This document shows positions 22,991-35,565 of a stretch of 64,000 bases of DNA, piece by piece. The notes beneath the pieces were generated by a model. That model searched no databases, had not been told where the DNA came from, and was given only the letters and a program-made list of their open reading frames with translations. Numbering within the stretch: the stretch's first letter is position 1; every line of letters begins with the position of its first letter. The translations under genes and the position numbers were made by a program. The stretch comes from Metallyticus violacea (Eukaryota > Arthropoda > Insecta > Mantodea > Metallyticidae): contig CM060833.1 of NCBI GenBank assembly GCA_030762175.1, positions 172,968,501-173,032,500 of the forward strand, written 5' to 3'.

Positions 22991-24621
22991 AAGATCACAT
23001 TTCAAATTAACCATAACAACATTCATTATTATTAATGAAAATGTTTGTGCTCCATTGGATGTTCACCATACTCCACTATGCTTTGTTACAGCTCCTGTCG
23101 TATAGATGTGTAAATATTAAAAGTGTTTTTCTGGTCGGATGCCACCCACCCCTCCTGCCCCCAACTTTGCTCTATTCTCTGGAATCTGATTCGCCATTCA
23201 AGAAACAGTGAATCTATCTGTTAGGTTGTGCTGTTCGGAATTCTTAAATCAATGTGTAAAAGAGTGACCTGAAATAAAAACTGCACCAACTGAATTAAAA
23301 GCTGTACAAAACTCTCTCTCTCACACATATACCTGTGGTAAATTGTTGCTTCAGAAGTAAATAATATATTCAGGATGCTGTGTTAACAATATAAGTCTGG
23401 GGACAAAGGATCCACGTACTGTTCAAACCGTTATTGTAACTTTTCAAGGAAGGAAAAAGTGGTCGAAAGTGGTTTTGAAGGTAATCGTAATGTGATACTA
23501 CTCGTAGTTTATTCTTCACAATGGAGTCTACATAATTATTTTCCAGAAAAAAAACCGCTCGTTTAGTTATGCAGATATATATTTTCTATATTAAAGAGAT
23601 GAAACACAAATAAGAAATATATAACAATTTTGCATACACAGAACAATGTGTTTATCAACTTTCATAGCTATAAATTAAGTTCTTGGGGTATAATTTCGTA
23701 CGGCACATCCTGTATATAAACAAAATTCTACTAGATTATTTTTAGTTTTCAGAACGAAGTTTACTTTTCTAGCATTTTATGTATGCAGTGAATTTATACC
23801 AGTTCATATTTGTATTCACATGCTGCAAATGGTGCTAGAAGATGTCAGAAAACATAATCAGTCTAAATACATATAGCGTTGATGTCCCAGGTTTAACATT
23901 ACCATGTATGAAAAGTACAAACAATTACACAATTATTGATAACATATGTAGTTATGGGTAATTATTAATTTAGTTGTTTTTCTCAAATTCATGATAGAAG
24001 GCACCCAAATGGTGTCCCGGCCTGAAATTTAGGATATACATATTCTTCTTAACGCGCTAAAGGTTCTCAAATTCTGTGTGTAGTATTCATATCGTTGCCT
24101 ATATCTTCTCTCAGTACAGAAAATGCATGTCAGCAAGTTATAGTAACGCGTTTTGGTTATCAATGGCCTCCAGTTTTTAAATTAAAGTGACATAACATGC
24201 GCTTACACGATAGACAAATGAACCAACAGGTATGACAGAAAAGTATTGTTGTGTTGGATACCAACACACATTAATATCTTTTATGTCCCCAATAACACCT
24301 AAACAACAGACAGTAAGCCTGCATGCCTAAAAGCAAGTTTTTGTTTCTGTTTCTTAATATCTAAGCAATACAAATTGATCATGTAATTCAACAAACACTT
24401 ATCGTACTGTATACCGCTCACAACTATTCTTATTGTTTAAGTACTGCGAACAATCTTTCTACAAAACTATTACAGTGTTCATTTCCTCCCACTAAGTTTC
24501 ATGTCCGTTTTAACTATGGTTTTAATAATTAATTATAATGTCAATTATAATTATACTAACGTCCTATTTACGTGTCCAACCGAAGGTATAGTGTCCACCG
24601 CAAACTGTTGTAATATTTTTA
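22991..24621. other. intergenic, nothing recognised
   Basis: AT-rich. The string ACATCCTGTATA near 23706 resembles ends of some arthropod elements but no partner was found. Confidence 0.45.
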
Positions 24622-24906
24622 TTTTATTTGATGACGCTGTTTAACACTTTGGTCTTAAGGGTCCCATTCAATTCAGGTCAGTTCATGGCGTGAAACGGCC
24701 GATAAAGTTTGCTCAGAGTCTTCTTTCACGCGTGAATTTCTTTTACGTGTCGTAAATCTACGACACAGAACCAACAGTTGTACTTCACTTCCGAAGGAAG
24801 TAATACTTAGGAGTTTTATACCTTATAAAAGTAATCGACCTTGGTCGGTTTTAAACCCGCCACCTTGGGTCTACGAATCAAGTTATTGTTAGACTACCAG
24901 GACCGA
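24622..24906 (-). repeat. SINE family A, old near-full-length copy
   Basis: Family features in minus orientation: a decayed head, GGCGGGTTTAAAACCG where the B box was, CGACACGTAAAAGAAATT-like body, GGCCGTTTCACGCCATG, and the 3' end near 24650. Many substitutions and no visible target duplication indicate that it is older than the copies at 26284 and 62300. Confidence 0.85.
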
Positions 24907-26275
24907 TCACCTCTTGTGATGGCATCAAATGTAATATTGTGCGTCATGGCGCTTTTCATCAGCTGCTTGAAAAATCCTAACTGTAGGTCGAGTTCAGAAT
25001 ATTTATAAATTTAAGGAATTAATAAATAAGTGTAGATAGGATTTAAGCAGCGCGCGAGCAATATATACACACACACGCGCGCGCGCGCGCGAGTATATGG
25101 TGATTACGGGAGTAAAAATAAGGAAACATTCTTATGGTTGACCACTGTATTTTTAACATTTATCTGTTCAAAAGCAGAAGCCATTACTTATTTGCTTCTT
25201 GAAGAGCATTGCTTCCACGTAGTGGTATCAGCCATTAAAGTGACTCGAGAGATTTCATTGATGATAGAGATTTGTTATTATTGATGTTTTTCTTTATTTT
25301 AAAGGAATTTTGAATTTAGAGAATTAGTAAATATTGATCATTATAATTTTAGATGCAACAATTATCTACGCCGAATTGCCATTACTGTTCTCTAAGGCCA
25401 GTAGACATGTGCTAATTATGAATATTTAAATGCCTGATTTGCCAGACGAGAATGATTAATGTTACAATATCTCCTGTTTCCCTTAAAACAATGTGCGCTT
25501 AATTTACCGATGAAGAATAAGAGTGCGGAATATGAAAAAGGAACTGAAGTGCAGGGGCCATTGGTTTATTAAGGCTGATAAACAAAATACTCAGTGTCAA
25601 AGTAATGAGAGCATAACTTACACTTGGAAAACTCCAAGAAATGGCACATGAAGCAAGATGTGTGGCAATTTCAAAAGGAGATTGCACTTCTTTCCTCCGA
25701 GGCGAAGAGAACGTGCAGATCGACGGTAAAAGATTTAAAGATTTAGTAACGTAGAGAAGTACGTTTCATCTCGCTATTGCACTTAGTGTGTCTTAACTTG
25801 TCGGAATCGTGCCTTGTGTAAAATTCGAGCAACATGTGAACCTCAAATTTGTAATAAAATTGAAAATATCTTCAATAGAATCCTTTAGGTTATTGAAGGC
25901 AATATACAGGGAAGTAACGCTCAGAGCATTTGGTTTACACAAAAGGTTTAATATGGGTCAGAAGGAGATGACAAACATTCGGATTGCCTTCGACATCGAC
26001 ACCCGAGGAAAATGTTCAGGGAGTCGGTGACTGAACATTAGAATGATTGCAGACATGACAAACATCAACAGAGTAACAGCATGTTAAATCTGTAATATGC
26101 GAAAAGTTTGTACAAAAATAGTCCTGAAAAACAAGACACAAGTGTAGTAGCTTTTAGCAGAACAACGTATTTGAGTGCTTGAACATTTAAATTAAAGTTA
26201 AAACTATATCACGAAGCATAACAATTCAGTATAAAATCCAAATAATGAAACAAATTTAGCATGATTGATCAGTGG
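24907..26275. other. intergenic with a CG/CA microsatellite
   Basis: At 25066-25092 an (AC)n tract runs into an uninterrupted (GC)n tract, a sequence type prone to Z-DNA. The remainder is AT-rich with no supported gene. Confidence 0.6.
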
Positions 26276-26283
26276 AAGAGGCG

Positions 26284-26590
26284 GTTATTTTTTATTTATT
26301 TATTTATTGGGATTAGATTTATTTACGGACGCTCTTTAACATCTCAGGTCATCAGCGTCCCATTCTATTCAGGGCGTGAAACGGCCGACAAATTTTGCTC
26401 AGAGGCCTCTTCTTTCGGGCTTGAGGTTTTTTATTGTGCCGTAAATGTACGACACGGAACCCACAGCTTTACTTACCTTCTGAAGGAAGCCATACTTAGG
26501 ATTTTTACGCCCGAAAAAAATCCATCGAACCCGCAATCTTGGGTTTAGAAGGCAAGTACAGTTACCACTACACCACCAGGACCGACAAAA
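26284..26590 (-). repeat. SINE family A, full-length copy
   Basis: Minus orientation: head GTCCTGGTGGTGTAGTGGTA with A box, B box region GATTGCGGGTTCGATGG, the family body, and the 3' end GGACGCTGATGACCTGAGAT, GTTAAAGAGCGTCCG and an A-rich tail. An 8-bp duplication AAGAGGCG lies at 26276-26283 and 26591-26598, so borders are well placed. One of the two best-preserved copies in the window. Confidence 0.93.
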
Positions 26591-26598
26591 AAGAGGCG

Positions 26599-27199
26599 TA
26601 CAAGGGTGTGGAGGTTGAAGAGCTTCAACACTGCTAAGGACGATGATGTATACAGCGGTGTATGTATATGGAAGAGGAGTATAATGATGAGGGTAGAGAT
26701 TAATTTGTGAGATTTTGCCATTGAACCCAATTTTAAATTAGTGTTGTCACAGCTCTTAGGAGTTGAAACTAACACACTCCTAAACCAGGATTGCTGGTAA
26801 ATGCGAACAAACTATCTCTTCCATCAAGAAGGCAACAATACCGAATCCGCAATCCGAATTAGTGAACATTTTTACCTGGAACGAAGATCTTCAATTAAAA
26901 TTGTATTTATTGTTACATGTTGAAACAAACCTCACCCATATAATGTTACATTTATTTCCGAGTAATAGAGAACGTTTAATTTCCATAGGTATTTGATAAA
27001 GAAAACAAGTTCATTTCAAATAGTCAAACAAAATGAGTATGGTGAGTGGTACTTGGAGCAGTAATTGAAGGGTGCGGGGGCGTAGTTGATCGCTGAGCTG
27101 ATCGTGGTTTCGATGTCTCGGCCGGGCTGCTCACTGATGACGTGGTTTGCTCCAGTTCTGTTGAATTTTATCTCAGGGTCCACTGGAGTGTTTCGGGAT
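26599..27199. other. intergenic, GC-richer patch at right
   Basis: From about 27040 to 27230 the sequence is GC-richer and includes CGTGGTTTCGATGTC, vaguely like a B box with an extra base. Not enough to call a SINE. Confidence 0.35.
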
Positions 27200-27990
27200 C
27201 AGTATAGATCCACGGGAACGAGAAATGTGTTGCCCAAAAATACACAAGGTTGACTTGTTTAAAATATTTTATTCACATGTAAAGTACTTCCTGACTATTC
27301 GCCGCTGACTTCGCTACTCTCTTAGACTGGCTTCCTGAGTGAATATCTGGATGTCTGAATGTCCCTCTGAATCTATGAATGTGTGAGTGTAAATCTGTGA
27401 ATGTATCTCTACTGAATGTCTGAATGTGAGTCGATGAATGTCCGACTTCTACGAGTGTGAAATGCGCCTCTGAATGTGTCTCTACCGAATGCGTGAATTC
27501 CTCTCTGACTTCTGTACTCTAGTTTTTCTACTACATCGCCACGCCTTTCGCTAAATTAAATTCCCTCGTATTTTATCTATTTTCGTGTTGTACTTTCATA
27601 ATTGGTTATCCTAAAATTATTTATTTATATCTAAGTTCTCCTGATTCGTTAACTTTTATCCGAAGACCATTGGCTAGAATTATTCTTTCCCCCCTGATCT
27701 AACGTCTTCCCACGAACTTGAATTTTCCCAGAACAAGCTGTCATAAATTTCGGCCCTTTCCTTACATTCTGATTTCTATTGAAAATCTTTTGCCTTCCTT
27801 AGTTTGTAGATTCCTAAATGTTCCCGGAGATAACGCACGTGTTTTCGGCTTTCCTGTAATAAAACATTTTCGTCTCCGTTCTGACATTTTCATTTTCTCT
27901 TAAAATATTGCTAAGTCTGACTTTGTTAAATACTGTCCCGTTACGGCCACATGTTTCTCTTATTGTCAACTCCTAAGTATTTCCTGGGTA
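27200..27990. repeat. degenerate TGAATGT-rich and pyrimidine-rich tract
   Basis: Between 27340 and 27490 the motif TGAATGT or close variants recurs every 10-25 bp (TCTGAATGTCCCTCTGAAT and similar), a decayed short tandem repeat. The sequence to about 27990 stays pyrimidine-rich. No coding signal. Confidence 0.5.
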
Positions 27991-30445
27991 GAAGGTTCGT
28001 GACCTAACAAAAGATAGTTTACCCTTTCTTCAGCCTTGTCTAAGGGAGCGGTCAGTGAAGAGGTGTCAGGTATACATCTGTCTCTTTCTAACATATTTTA
28101 CACAAAATGTATACAAAACCGTTTTGTAAGTTACAAGTTACAAATTATTTCTATTTCTGATACCTATCTCTAAAACATTTCTTATACCTATACATAATAA
28201 TTATCCTTATCAAATCTAATGCCTTTATAAATATAGCTCTGCAGCCTTTAGATATTAAATTAATAAAGGCAGCATTATTTCCTGCTTCATACTGTACTGT
28301 TGACGACATCTACTTTAAAAACCAAACGCGACAAAGCTTAGATTTTCCAATTTTGAATATTCAAACAAGTTTATTGCGATCTTCATCAGTCATGATTGAA
28401 GACAACTTTGTAAATTTTGGAACAACGAGAATAAATCTCTTGCAGTTACCTGTAGAAGTGTTGTTGGCAATATAAAAGGTAAGGATCAAAATTTATTCAT
28501 AACTTGTCATATAATCTGCATTAGATTGCCCAAGTTGTTGGTGATGCAAGATGTGAAAATGATTCAGAGAGTTTATTTTTTGTATGCAATAGGTACGATC
28601 AATCGCTTATGTTTTTAAGAGACTTGGCGCGCCAGATGGCTGATAAAATCACAGTGTTCCTGAGAAACGCCGGAAACATACCCTAGACTCTGGTCTCTAA
28701 CGCTTACAACTTCATTGCATTTACAATACATGCCCACCGTCTGTGATGTCTCAGTAGCGACAACAGGCGTTAAACAAATTGACAGAGCACAAATTCGAAT
28801 CTTTCAATCCTGAAGATGTGAATCACATGCGGCGTTAGCCATAGTGAGTTTTCTGAAAATTAACATACCCACTTAGGCAGAGTCTTGCCTCGTGGAGAAC
28901 TACGTTCCCATGTGCATTGACTTCTGGAACCAATAACAGTAATTGAGTATAAGTAGAGAGAAATAACATGTTATGCATGCATTTTCACGTAGTTAGCAAA
29001 TAGTTGCGGAAAACTCCACCTCTTTTGACAGTTTAAGCAATAGTTTCTGTGAAGAGGTTTTTTTACCTCGTACGTTCTCAAATGTCCAAGAATTCTGCCA
29101 TATTTCTCAAACTGCAACTCAATAAATTGTCTTTTGAACTTCTTTATCAACGCAGTTTTGGATAACAGTATGGAAGAACATTAATTGATGCACTTGTTTG
29201 AAATCTAAGGGACGTTGAAGAAAAACAGGTGGATAATACACGTAAATACGTCATACATTGTTTCATTATGTACCGGCCCATGTTGCACCATACATACTGT
29301 ATTTCTAGCAATACTGTTGACGGTTACGTTACTACATACAACTATTGCCAAGGACAACTAACACGCAATCGCGCATATGCGACATTCGTGTCCATCCGGA
29401 ATTAAGTTTCTCACACACCAATATATGTTCGTATCAAATGTCATTAAACTAAGTTCATCAATTTGAAAATTATAAGAAAAATCAGCAGACCAAAAATGAG
29501 TGAAACATTTTATAGTTGTTGACTCTAACATGGGGGACTAGCTTTTCCATGCGTTTATCAATTTGTTATTTTTTCCTTGTTTAAATGTACTTTACGTAAT
29601 TTTGGAAATAAAGAACATTAATGTATTTTGCTTGAAATTCTAATCTATATTATATGCACCTTGTTTATCAGAAACAACTGTGAATTTGTAAACCTGCTAT
29701 GTATTCTGTGTATAGTAATATAATTTTGGTGTAACAATGTTCTGTGGATTTAAAAGATCATCCCAAAATGCTTTTACATCGAATAAGTCACTAGTATTAA
29801 TTGATATAATCAGAAGGTACTATGGAAGATAATGAATGGGAAAAAACTACATCTTTCACACTAATCATCTGCTTTAAATAATATCAGACTAGATTTCTTT
29901 GGCGTACATTAATGTTTTTGTGTATATATATTTTAAAGTAGGTACGTTTTCTCTTTGTTATTTATTCAAATACATGAAATCAAGTCACAGACTTTCTTAT
30001 AATATTACATAAAAATAAATATTTTACCTAAAATTTTCTTGCTAATTTTCATATTCCTGTTTTATTTCCTTCTGTATAAAAAACGGATTTTATTGAAGTG
30101 TTATTATTAGTTTCTGATTCTTAATAACATTGTCCTACCAACTACTAGCATAATTGATTAAGAGTGCCACATTTTATAATTACTTTATGATAGTGGGTGT
30201 AAATTTTTAAAGGTAATTAGAAAAGTCAATGTGCAATTTTATCTGTAACCTATATCAAAATATATCAGTAAACCCAGGTAATGTACAAGAAAACTGTAAA
30301 ATAGATTAATAGTGTTTATTTAATTACGTTGTGTTTCTTTTGTGTGCCTGGAGAATATCGTGGCCATGGAATAACAATGTTCTAACCACCAACCCTTCAA
30401 AAAATGAAACAATATATAAAGTAGCATAAATTAGCGCAATCTTCA

Positions 30446-30449
<4 letters not shown>
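27991..30449. other. intergenic, nothing recognised
   Basis: The string CCACCGTCTGTGATGTCTCA near 28736 recalls the 3' end of SINE family B and may be a small fragment. Otherwise AT-rich with no supported feature. Confidence 0.45.

Positions 30450-30484
<35 letters not shown>
30450..30484. repeat. (TAA)n microsatellite
   Basis: About eleven uninterrupted TAA units. Confidence 0.95.
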
Positions 30485-30485
<1 letters not shown>

Positions 30486-30769
30486 TGAATTTATCATATA
30501 CTAAGTAGTTTGGGAATCAGAAAAATTACAAGCTTTAAGTGAAAAAAACCGACGTACAATTTTTAGAATCACAAGATAAAAAAAATGTTGCTTAGTAGTA
30601 TGTCGGTGTATTTTGAAGGCATTTACAGTTCATATGCAATAATTTATAATGTATTGAAGAATTTGAGGTTGATACATCCACAAATGTAGCAGATACAAAG
30701 AAATGGAAAAAGCCATCAGAAAGCCAAATTAAGCAGCAAGTAAGTTGTAAGTAAGCCCAGAGCGTTCCT

Positions 30770-31210
30770 TACATTGCCAAGCCGCGGGGCCGCTACACTG
30801 TAAACTGTGCTCAATACCTATTGTTCTGTAAGGCAACATGACCATTTTTAATGAAACCATGCTGTTTCAGAGAAACTTATTAAACGTGGGTCAACAGTAC
30901 CCTCAACGATATTTTGTAAAATCCAGTTACAGAAATTTACTCATTTTTCGTCACGAGGTTAAAATTCATGAACTATAGTCACTCTGCAGAATTTCAATTT
31001 TAAAAGTTTAGTAACTCTTCAAGCAGAGGTTTTGAAATACCCACTTGCTGTGGAACACATCTTAGAGACTTCTTTGGAGAGAGTTCTAATAATGCACCAA
31101 TTTCGTCATTTTTTTCCTCCGTTAGGACATTTCTTTTTCGCTTCTTAGGTTTAGCGTTTAGCGATCTCGCTATCCCAGACTTATTAACGAGGCAATTTAT
31201 CTACCTGGAT
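30770..31210 (-). pseudogene. second DUF4817-type transposase remnant
   Basis: On the minus strand, RNVLTEEKNDEIGALLELSP and KKSLRCVPQQVGISK (about 31000-31140) match the second helix-turn-helix of this transposase group, followed by LKFCRVTIVHEF at its end. Further along, NFCNWILQNIVEGTVDPR and LISFSETAWFH (near 30865-30955) match the start of the catalytic domain, where relatives have FSDEAWFH; here the catalytic Asp is replaced by Glu (SET). A little later LQNNRYW fits the conserved NSQNxRYW motif. Stops and frame changes are frequent. It belongs to the same broad group as 19020-19850 but is a separate, more diverged copy. Confidence 0.7.
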
Positions 31211-31322
31211 CTGGAAAACCATGAAAAATCTCATGAAATGGTCTACACACCTGTCTTTGTGATTCGTATCGTATATAAAAATCTTTGTTCAAGCGTAAAT
31301 TTTTCGGTAGACATTTCAGTGA

Positions 31323-31376
<54 letters not shown>
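31323..31376. repeat. (AAT)18 microsatellite
   Basis: Eighteen AAT units without interruption, next to the transposase remnant. Confidence 0.95.
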
Positions 31377-31378
<2 letters not shown>

Positions 31379-31904
31379 TAATCTAATATAATCCACATAC
31401 AACACAGATGTCTTGAATAAACTTGAATAAACTTTTACTTTTGAGATGCGCAATCAACAACCTCTAGTCTTTACAACTCGAACAGAAAGCGGCAGCAACT
31501 GACATAGTATAACACAGCTGATAAACGTAGCCAGATCATTTACCACTGATGCGCTACTGGAATATTACAGCGGTCATTGCAGTGCAAACGAACTACTCAA
31601 TACCTTATCTATGGCCCGGCTATAAATGGAACTCATGGTAGAAGATGTATAATTACAAAAATATTGTCATGTACAGTATAAGTTCAAATGCATCAATAAA
31701 ATCAGTAATGAAAAATGAAAAATATATTCTGTCATATTATTCAATTGACGATTCTTCATTCTAACGAAGCATCCACAAAAATGGAACCTAATTTTTGTAA
31801 ATACGCAAGATAGAAACGTATGACAAAAGAGGAAGTATGATAAAAATAAGTGTATAGTACAGGTTTATTTAAAAATAATTAGTAATCCAAGAATTTAAAT
31901 TAGT
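31377..31904. other. intergenic, nothing recognised
   Basis: No recognised features. Confidence 0.5.
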
Positions 31905-31960
<56 letters not shown>

Positions 31961-32030
31961 ACTACTACTACTACTACTACTACTGCTGCTGCTACTGCTA
32001 CTGCTACTGCTACTGCTACTGCTACTGCTA
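31905..32030. repeat. (TAC)n / (TACTGC)n compound microsatellite
   Basis: A long TAC tract with one phase break near 31960, then TGC triplets, then a TACTGC hexamer repeat. Minus-strand translation gives Ser, Val and Ala runs, so the open frame across it is not evidence of a gene. Confidence 0.95.
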
Positions 32031-32963
32031 GTACTATAGATAGAAAGCAATGAAAAAGTGAAGCCATATCAGGTTTGTGCCTGATGAGATTATTAATAAG
32101 TAAATAAAGACAGGCCATAAAGGTAAATTCAGTGCAAGAATTAGATGTCAAGGAGTTTTATGCAATATCCCAACTGTCAAAAATACCAAGCATTAAATTT
32201 ACTGAGACAATGCAAAAGGTATCATTGTCCGAATTTAAGAGTTTTTTTGGAAAAAGTTCTTAGAAGAGCAGATCATTCTTCGGGTATTACAGAAATTTAT
32301 TCAAGGCCAGTAAAAAAAGTTTCAGAAATATCTAGAGAAAAAAAAATAAATATTTAAAAACAATACTAAAATATCGTAACCACAAGATAAGCGATCTATT
32401 CTGACTTATAACTGTATAATATTACTCTTAAAATGAGATCAAAGTTCAAAGAACATTTTAGAAATACGTATTATTTATTTCATTTATATAGTGTAACGTG
32501 TTTAAATCATGATAAGAAAATTGATAAAATAGTTTTAAGTTTTCCATATCAATAATTTACATACCTGTTGAAAGTTTGTTAGAAGCTTGTGTTTGACATT
32601 TACTAATCAAATGCAGGTCATTCTCTCTTTTAAATTACAGCATTTTAGCTGACGATAATAGCCAATCATTAATCTCCTTAATTTATTCTAAAATGATTTA
32701 ATGAAAGACACTCATAATATAAAATATTTACTGCATTTCATATCTTTCGAGTAATACTTCTCAAAACAAAGCAAGGATTCATTAAGAGAAGTTCCGCGTT
32801 TCGGTTCCAGCAAGAAAATTTCTCCCTGGCAGTTTTCTAGGTTTTCCTCAGTCCTCACAAAAAAGACCGTTTCCAGAGTTCAACTTCGGGAAATAGGTGG
32901 CACTCTGGACAAAGCCAAATTCAAAGTAGGACGGTTTTGTTTCCATTCGCTACATTCCCAGCG
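32031..32963. other. intergenic; possible SINE B fragment near 32845
   Basis: TTTCTAGGTTTTCCTCAGTC near 32834-32854 matches the conserved middle of SINE family B (TCCAGGTTTTCCTCAGTC at 36540) but head and tail are not visible. The rest is AT-rich and unrecognised. Confidence 0.4.
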
Positions 32964-33007
<44 letters not shown>

Positions 33008-33067
33008 ACGCACACACGCTCACACGCTCACACGCTCACACGCTCACTCGCTCACTCGCTCACTCTC
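32964..33067. repeat. (CA)n with (CGCTCACA)n expansion
   Basis: About 16 CA units pass into GCACAC, then repeated CGCTCACA and CGCTCACT octamers. Alternating purine-pyrimidine sequence of this type can form Z-DNA. Confidence 0.92.
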
Positions 33068-33079
33068 CCACCAAACTAT

Positions 33080-33368
33080 AGCGGATTAGCTGAACGGTTA
33101 GTGTTCTCGAATCTACGATCTTTCTGATTTCTGATGAGAGCCTGTATTTAAAACACAGCTCTAGCTTACTGCATATTTTTATAAGGATTTTGGCCAAAGT
33201 GACTGAAGATATGAATTCAGGTTTCAAGAGTGAATCATTTGTTTTTTCTTAAATTGTACCTAAACTTAGACCTACAACATTTCCTTCTCTAAAAATCCCT
33301 TTCCAAATGTATCATTTAATGTTATGTATATCATCAGTGTCCGCCACCTTTGATGCCACAGTAGTAAC
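33080..33368 (+). repeat. SINE family B, old copy
   Basis: Head GATTAGCTGAACGGTTAGTG keeps an A box; the B box has decayed. The 3' part (AAAAATCCCTTTCCAAATGT and ATCATCAGTGTCCGCCACC) aligns with 36600-36690. It directly follows the CA-repeat tract. Confidence 0.65.
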
Positions 33369-33639
33369 AGCAGTATGTGTATTTATTGCTCATTCCGTAC
33401 AGACATTTGTACAACTTGGTCTTTTGACCGTACATGCTATTCGCTATATAGGCACTTATAGAAAAAAAGAATTTTCACATCAAACGAAATACATTATCCC
33501 TTGCATGCATACACATATACATTATACATTTGCTTGCTCATGTGCACACGAACAAATTAACCCGCCTACTCCAACAAAGAGATCCTAATTTCATACACTT
33601 TGCATAGAAAGAACCAAGCTTGTCTTCTTGTGCAAACTG
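33369..33639. other. intergenic, nothing recognised
   Basis: A 93-codon open frame over 33307-33588 overlaps the end of the SINE and is not supported as a gene. Confidence 0.45.
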
Positions 33640-34330
33640 GTCCCAACATGCTAACCTATCTCTCTATTCGACTTAGCAAACTTAGTTCCAAGCGCAGTCA
33701 AATCCACTGTTCGGTATCTGTCCATTAGAATGTGCTGCCAGCTTTATTTGTCTGCACAAAAGCACACATTCTCTGTCCAACCCCATCTATTATTTTAGCC
33801 GCATTCCAAGCGCCCAATTTAATCCACGCTAGATCCCGTCTATTTTGAAATTTCAAATATACACATCTCTCTACCCCATTTGATTTTAAGTTCGTTGCCC
33901 AAATTAAGTGGTATTTTCTGCCTCTATATTCTGTTGGTTAATTTCCGTAAATCTGTTATGTACCTTCTTCCATACATAACTACTATTCCTTGCTCCCTTC
34001 TCCTACACTCATCCCATCCCGGTGTTCTCAAAACGTCTAATTTTCGTTGCCTAGTATATTTGACCCAAAATACTAATCTGATGTTTGTAGCATAAAACCC
34101 TTAACTTTGTGTAATTCCCTTTTATTATACGTAGCCAGCACTTAATTATTCTCATTTTACAATAAATGGCGTCTTCATAGGGCCTATATTCCCACAAAAC
34201 TCCACAGTTGGTTCTACTCCTCCCTACTTCTAAAACTCGCATTAGAAACTTGTTTTGCACTTCTTTCAATCGATCCCCAGTACCATACCTCAGAGCCATA
34301 GACCATGACAGAACTTATAATGGCGGTATA
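33640..34330 (-). pseudogene. LINE ORF2 C-terminal fragment
   Basis: The minus-strand frame at 34051-34299 reads RLKEVQNKFLMRVLEVGRS, then TNCGVLWEYRPYEDAIYCKM and RIIKCWLRIIKG. This is the C-terminal region that follows the reverse transcriptase in many insect LINEs, where a KF(C/L)..(V/I)L motif precedes a conserved Y-rich strand. Immediately upstream, VMVYGSEVW corresponds to the motif that ends the polymerase domain. Further on, interrupted frames give RDLAWIKLGAWNAAKI near 33800. Frameshifts and stops show it is dead. Clade not determined; the polymerase core lies outside this fragment. Confidence 0.6.
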
Positions 34331-35090
34331 TTCTTCATAATGTTACAGAAATATCATACATCCATGACAGCGTACGTGAAACCTCTGACAGTGAAAATAA
34401 CGTTAACCAGTATTTAAAAAATATAAAACATAAAAGTGATCAGTTCAAGTTCAATGACATATAACTTTTTCTGTGTTTTCTGCTCGCTTTTTGTCCGTGT
34501 TTTCCCGCTTTATTTTTTGTATTCCTCTCACTCTGTGTAAGCACAGTCTCCATGTAGCTTGTTCGCAAATGCTCTCTATCTCGTTCACTCTGGCGCTCTT
34601 TCTCCCTCAGTTTTTAATCACATGTGGGTTTCCATGAACAAACAGTGAAAACGAAATACATATTTATTAAAACACACTGTTTTTGTTAGCAAAGCATATA
34701 TCTAAATATAACCTAGCAAGTTGATGCAATTTATAGCCATCTCTCGGGCAATGTGAAATTTATAGATGCGAGTTCTACAAAAATGTGGCGTAAATTTCTA
34801 CTGTAATTGTTTCCAGGATCTACAGGGCATGATTTAAAGGATTAGAACCTCTAGGTGTAAAATCGCCTAGGGGTTTACCAAATTTGTAAAATCGTGTAAG
34901 CCTAGGGATTTACCAAGTTTGGAATGTCTTAAACAATCAACCAATGTTTCAAATTGTGGAACACCGTAAATATTCTTGGGATTTCTGAAGGAAATGAATG
35001 CCAAAAATAAGTCCGTGTCCGAACCATTTGTCAAATGAATTTTATTATTCCAGAATGAAAATTTAACAGTTCCCTTTATGTTTATAAAAA
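34331..35090. other. intergenic, flank of minisatellite
   Basis: Mostly AT-rich. Between 34867 and 35090 the minus strand continues the open frame leaving the minisatellite, with IYGVPQFETLVDCLRHSK; I do not recognise it. Confidence 0.4.
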
Positions 35091-35565
35091 TTGCTGATAT
35101 GTTAGGGTAGATCCTCAGGACAGCACCTATATTGATGTCAACCCATGGTAGCATTGCTGATATGTTAGGGTGAATCCTCAGGACAGCACCTCTATCGATG
35201 TCAACCCTTGGTCGCATTGCTGATATGTTAGGGTAGATCCTCAGGACAGCACCTCTATTGATATCAACCCTTGGGGGGTATTGCTGATATGTTAGGGCGA
35301 ATCCTCAGGACAGCACCTCTATTGATGTCAACCCTTGGTGGCATTGCTGATATGTTAGGGTAGATCCTCAGGACAGCACCTCTATTGATGTCAACCCTTT
35401 GTGGCATTGCTGATATGTTAGGGTAGACCCTCAGGACAGCACCTCTATTGATGTCAGCCCTTGGTGGCATTGCTGATATGTTAGGGTAGATCCTCAGGAC
35501 AGCACCTCTATTGATGTCAACCCTTTGTGGCATTGCTGATATGTTAGGGTAGATCCTCAGGACCA
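35091..35565 (-). repeat. 63-bp minisatellite, about 7.5 units, open in one frame
   Basis: Unit starts, taken at TTGCTGATATGTTAGGG, lie at 35091, 35154, 35217, 35281, 35344, 35407, 35470 and 35533. All intervals are 63 bp except one of 64 (35217 to 35281). Units are nearly identical. Because 63 is 21 codons, the minus strand is open through the array and repeats RVDINRGAVLRIYPNISAM. The single 64-bp unit shifts the frame and divides the open stretch in two (35264-35608 and 34867-35217). No signal peptide, start context or splice signal backs translation, so I treat it as a minisatellite that may once have been coding. Confidence 0.9.

Noticed and set aside
27040..27230. Possible tRNA-derived SINE
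   Set aside because: The B-box-like GGTTTCGATGTC has an extra base, and no tail or second copy is visible.
31900..32151. 83-codon minus-strand frame with Val and Ser runs
   Set aside because: Produced by the TAC/TGC microsatellite.
35091..35565. CRISPR-like array
   Set aside because: Units are head-to-tail copies with no unique spacers, and the DNA is eukaryotic. The same applies to the 62-bp array at 51625.
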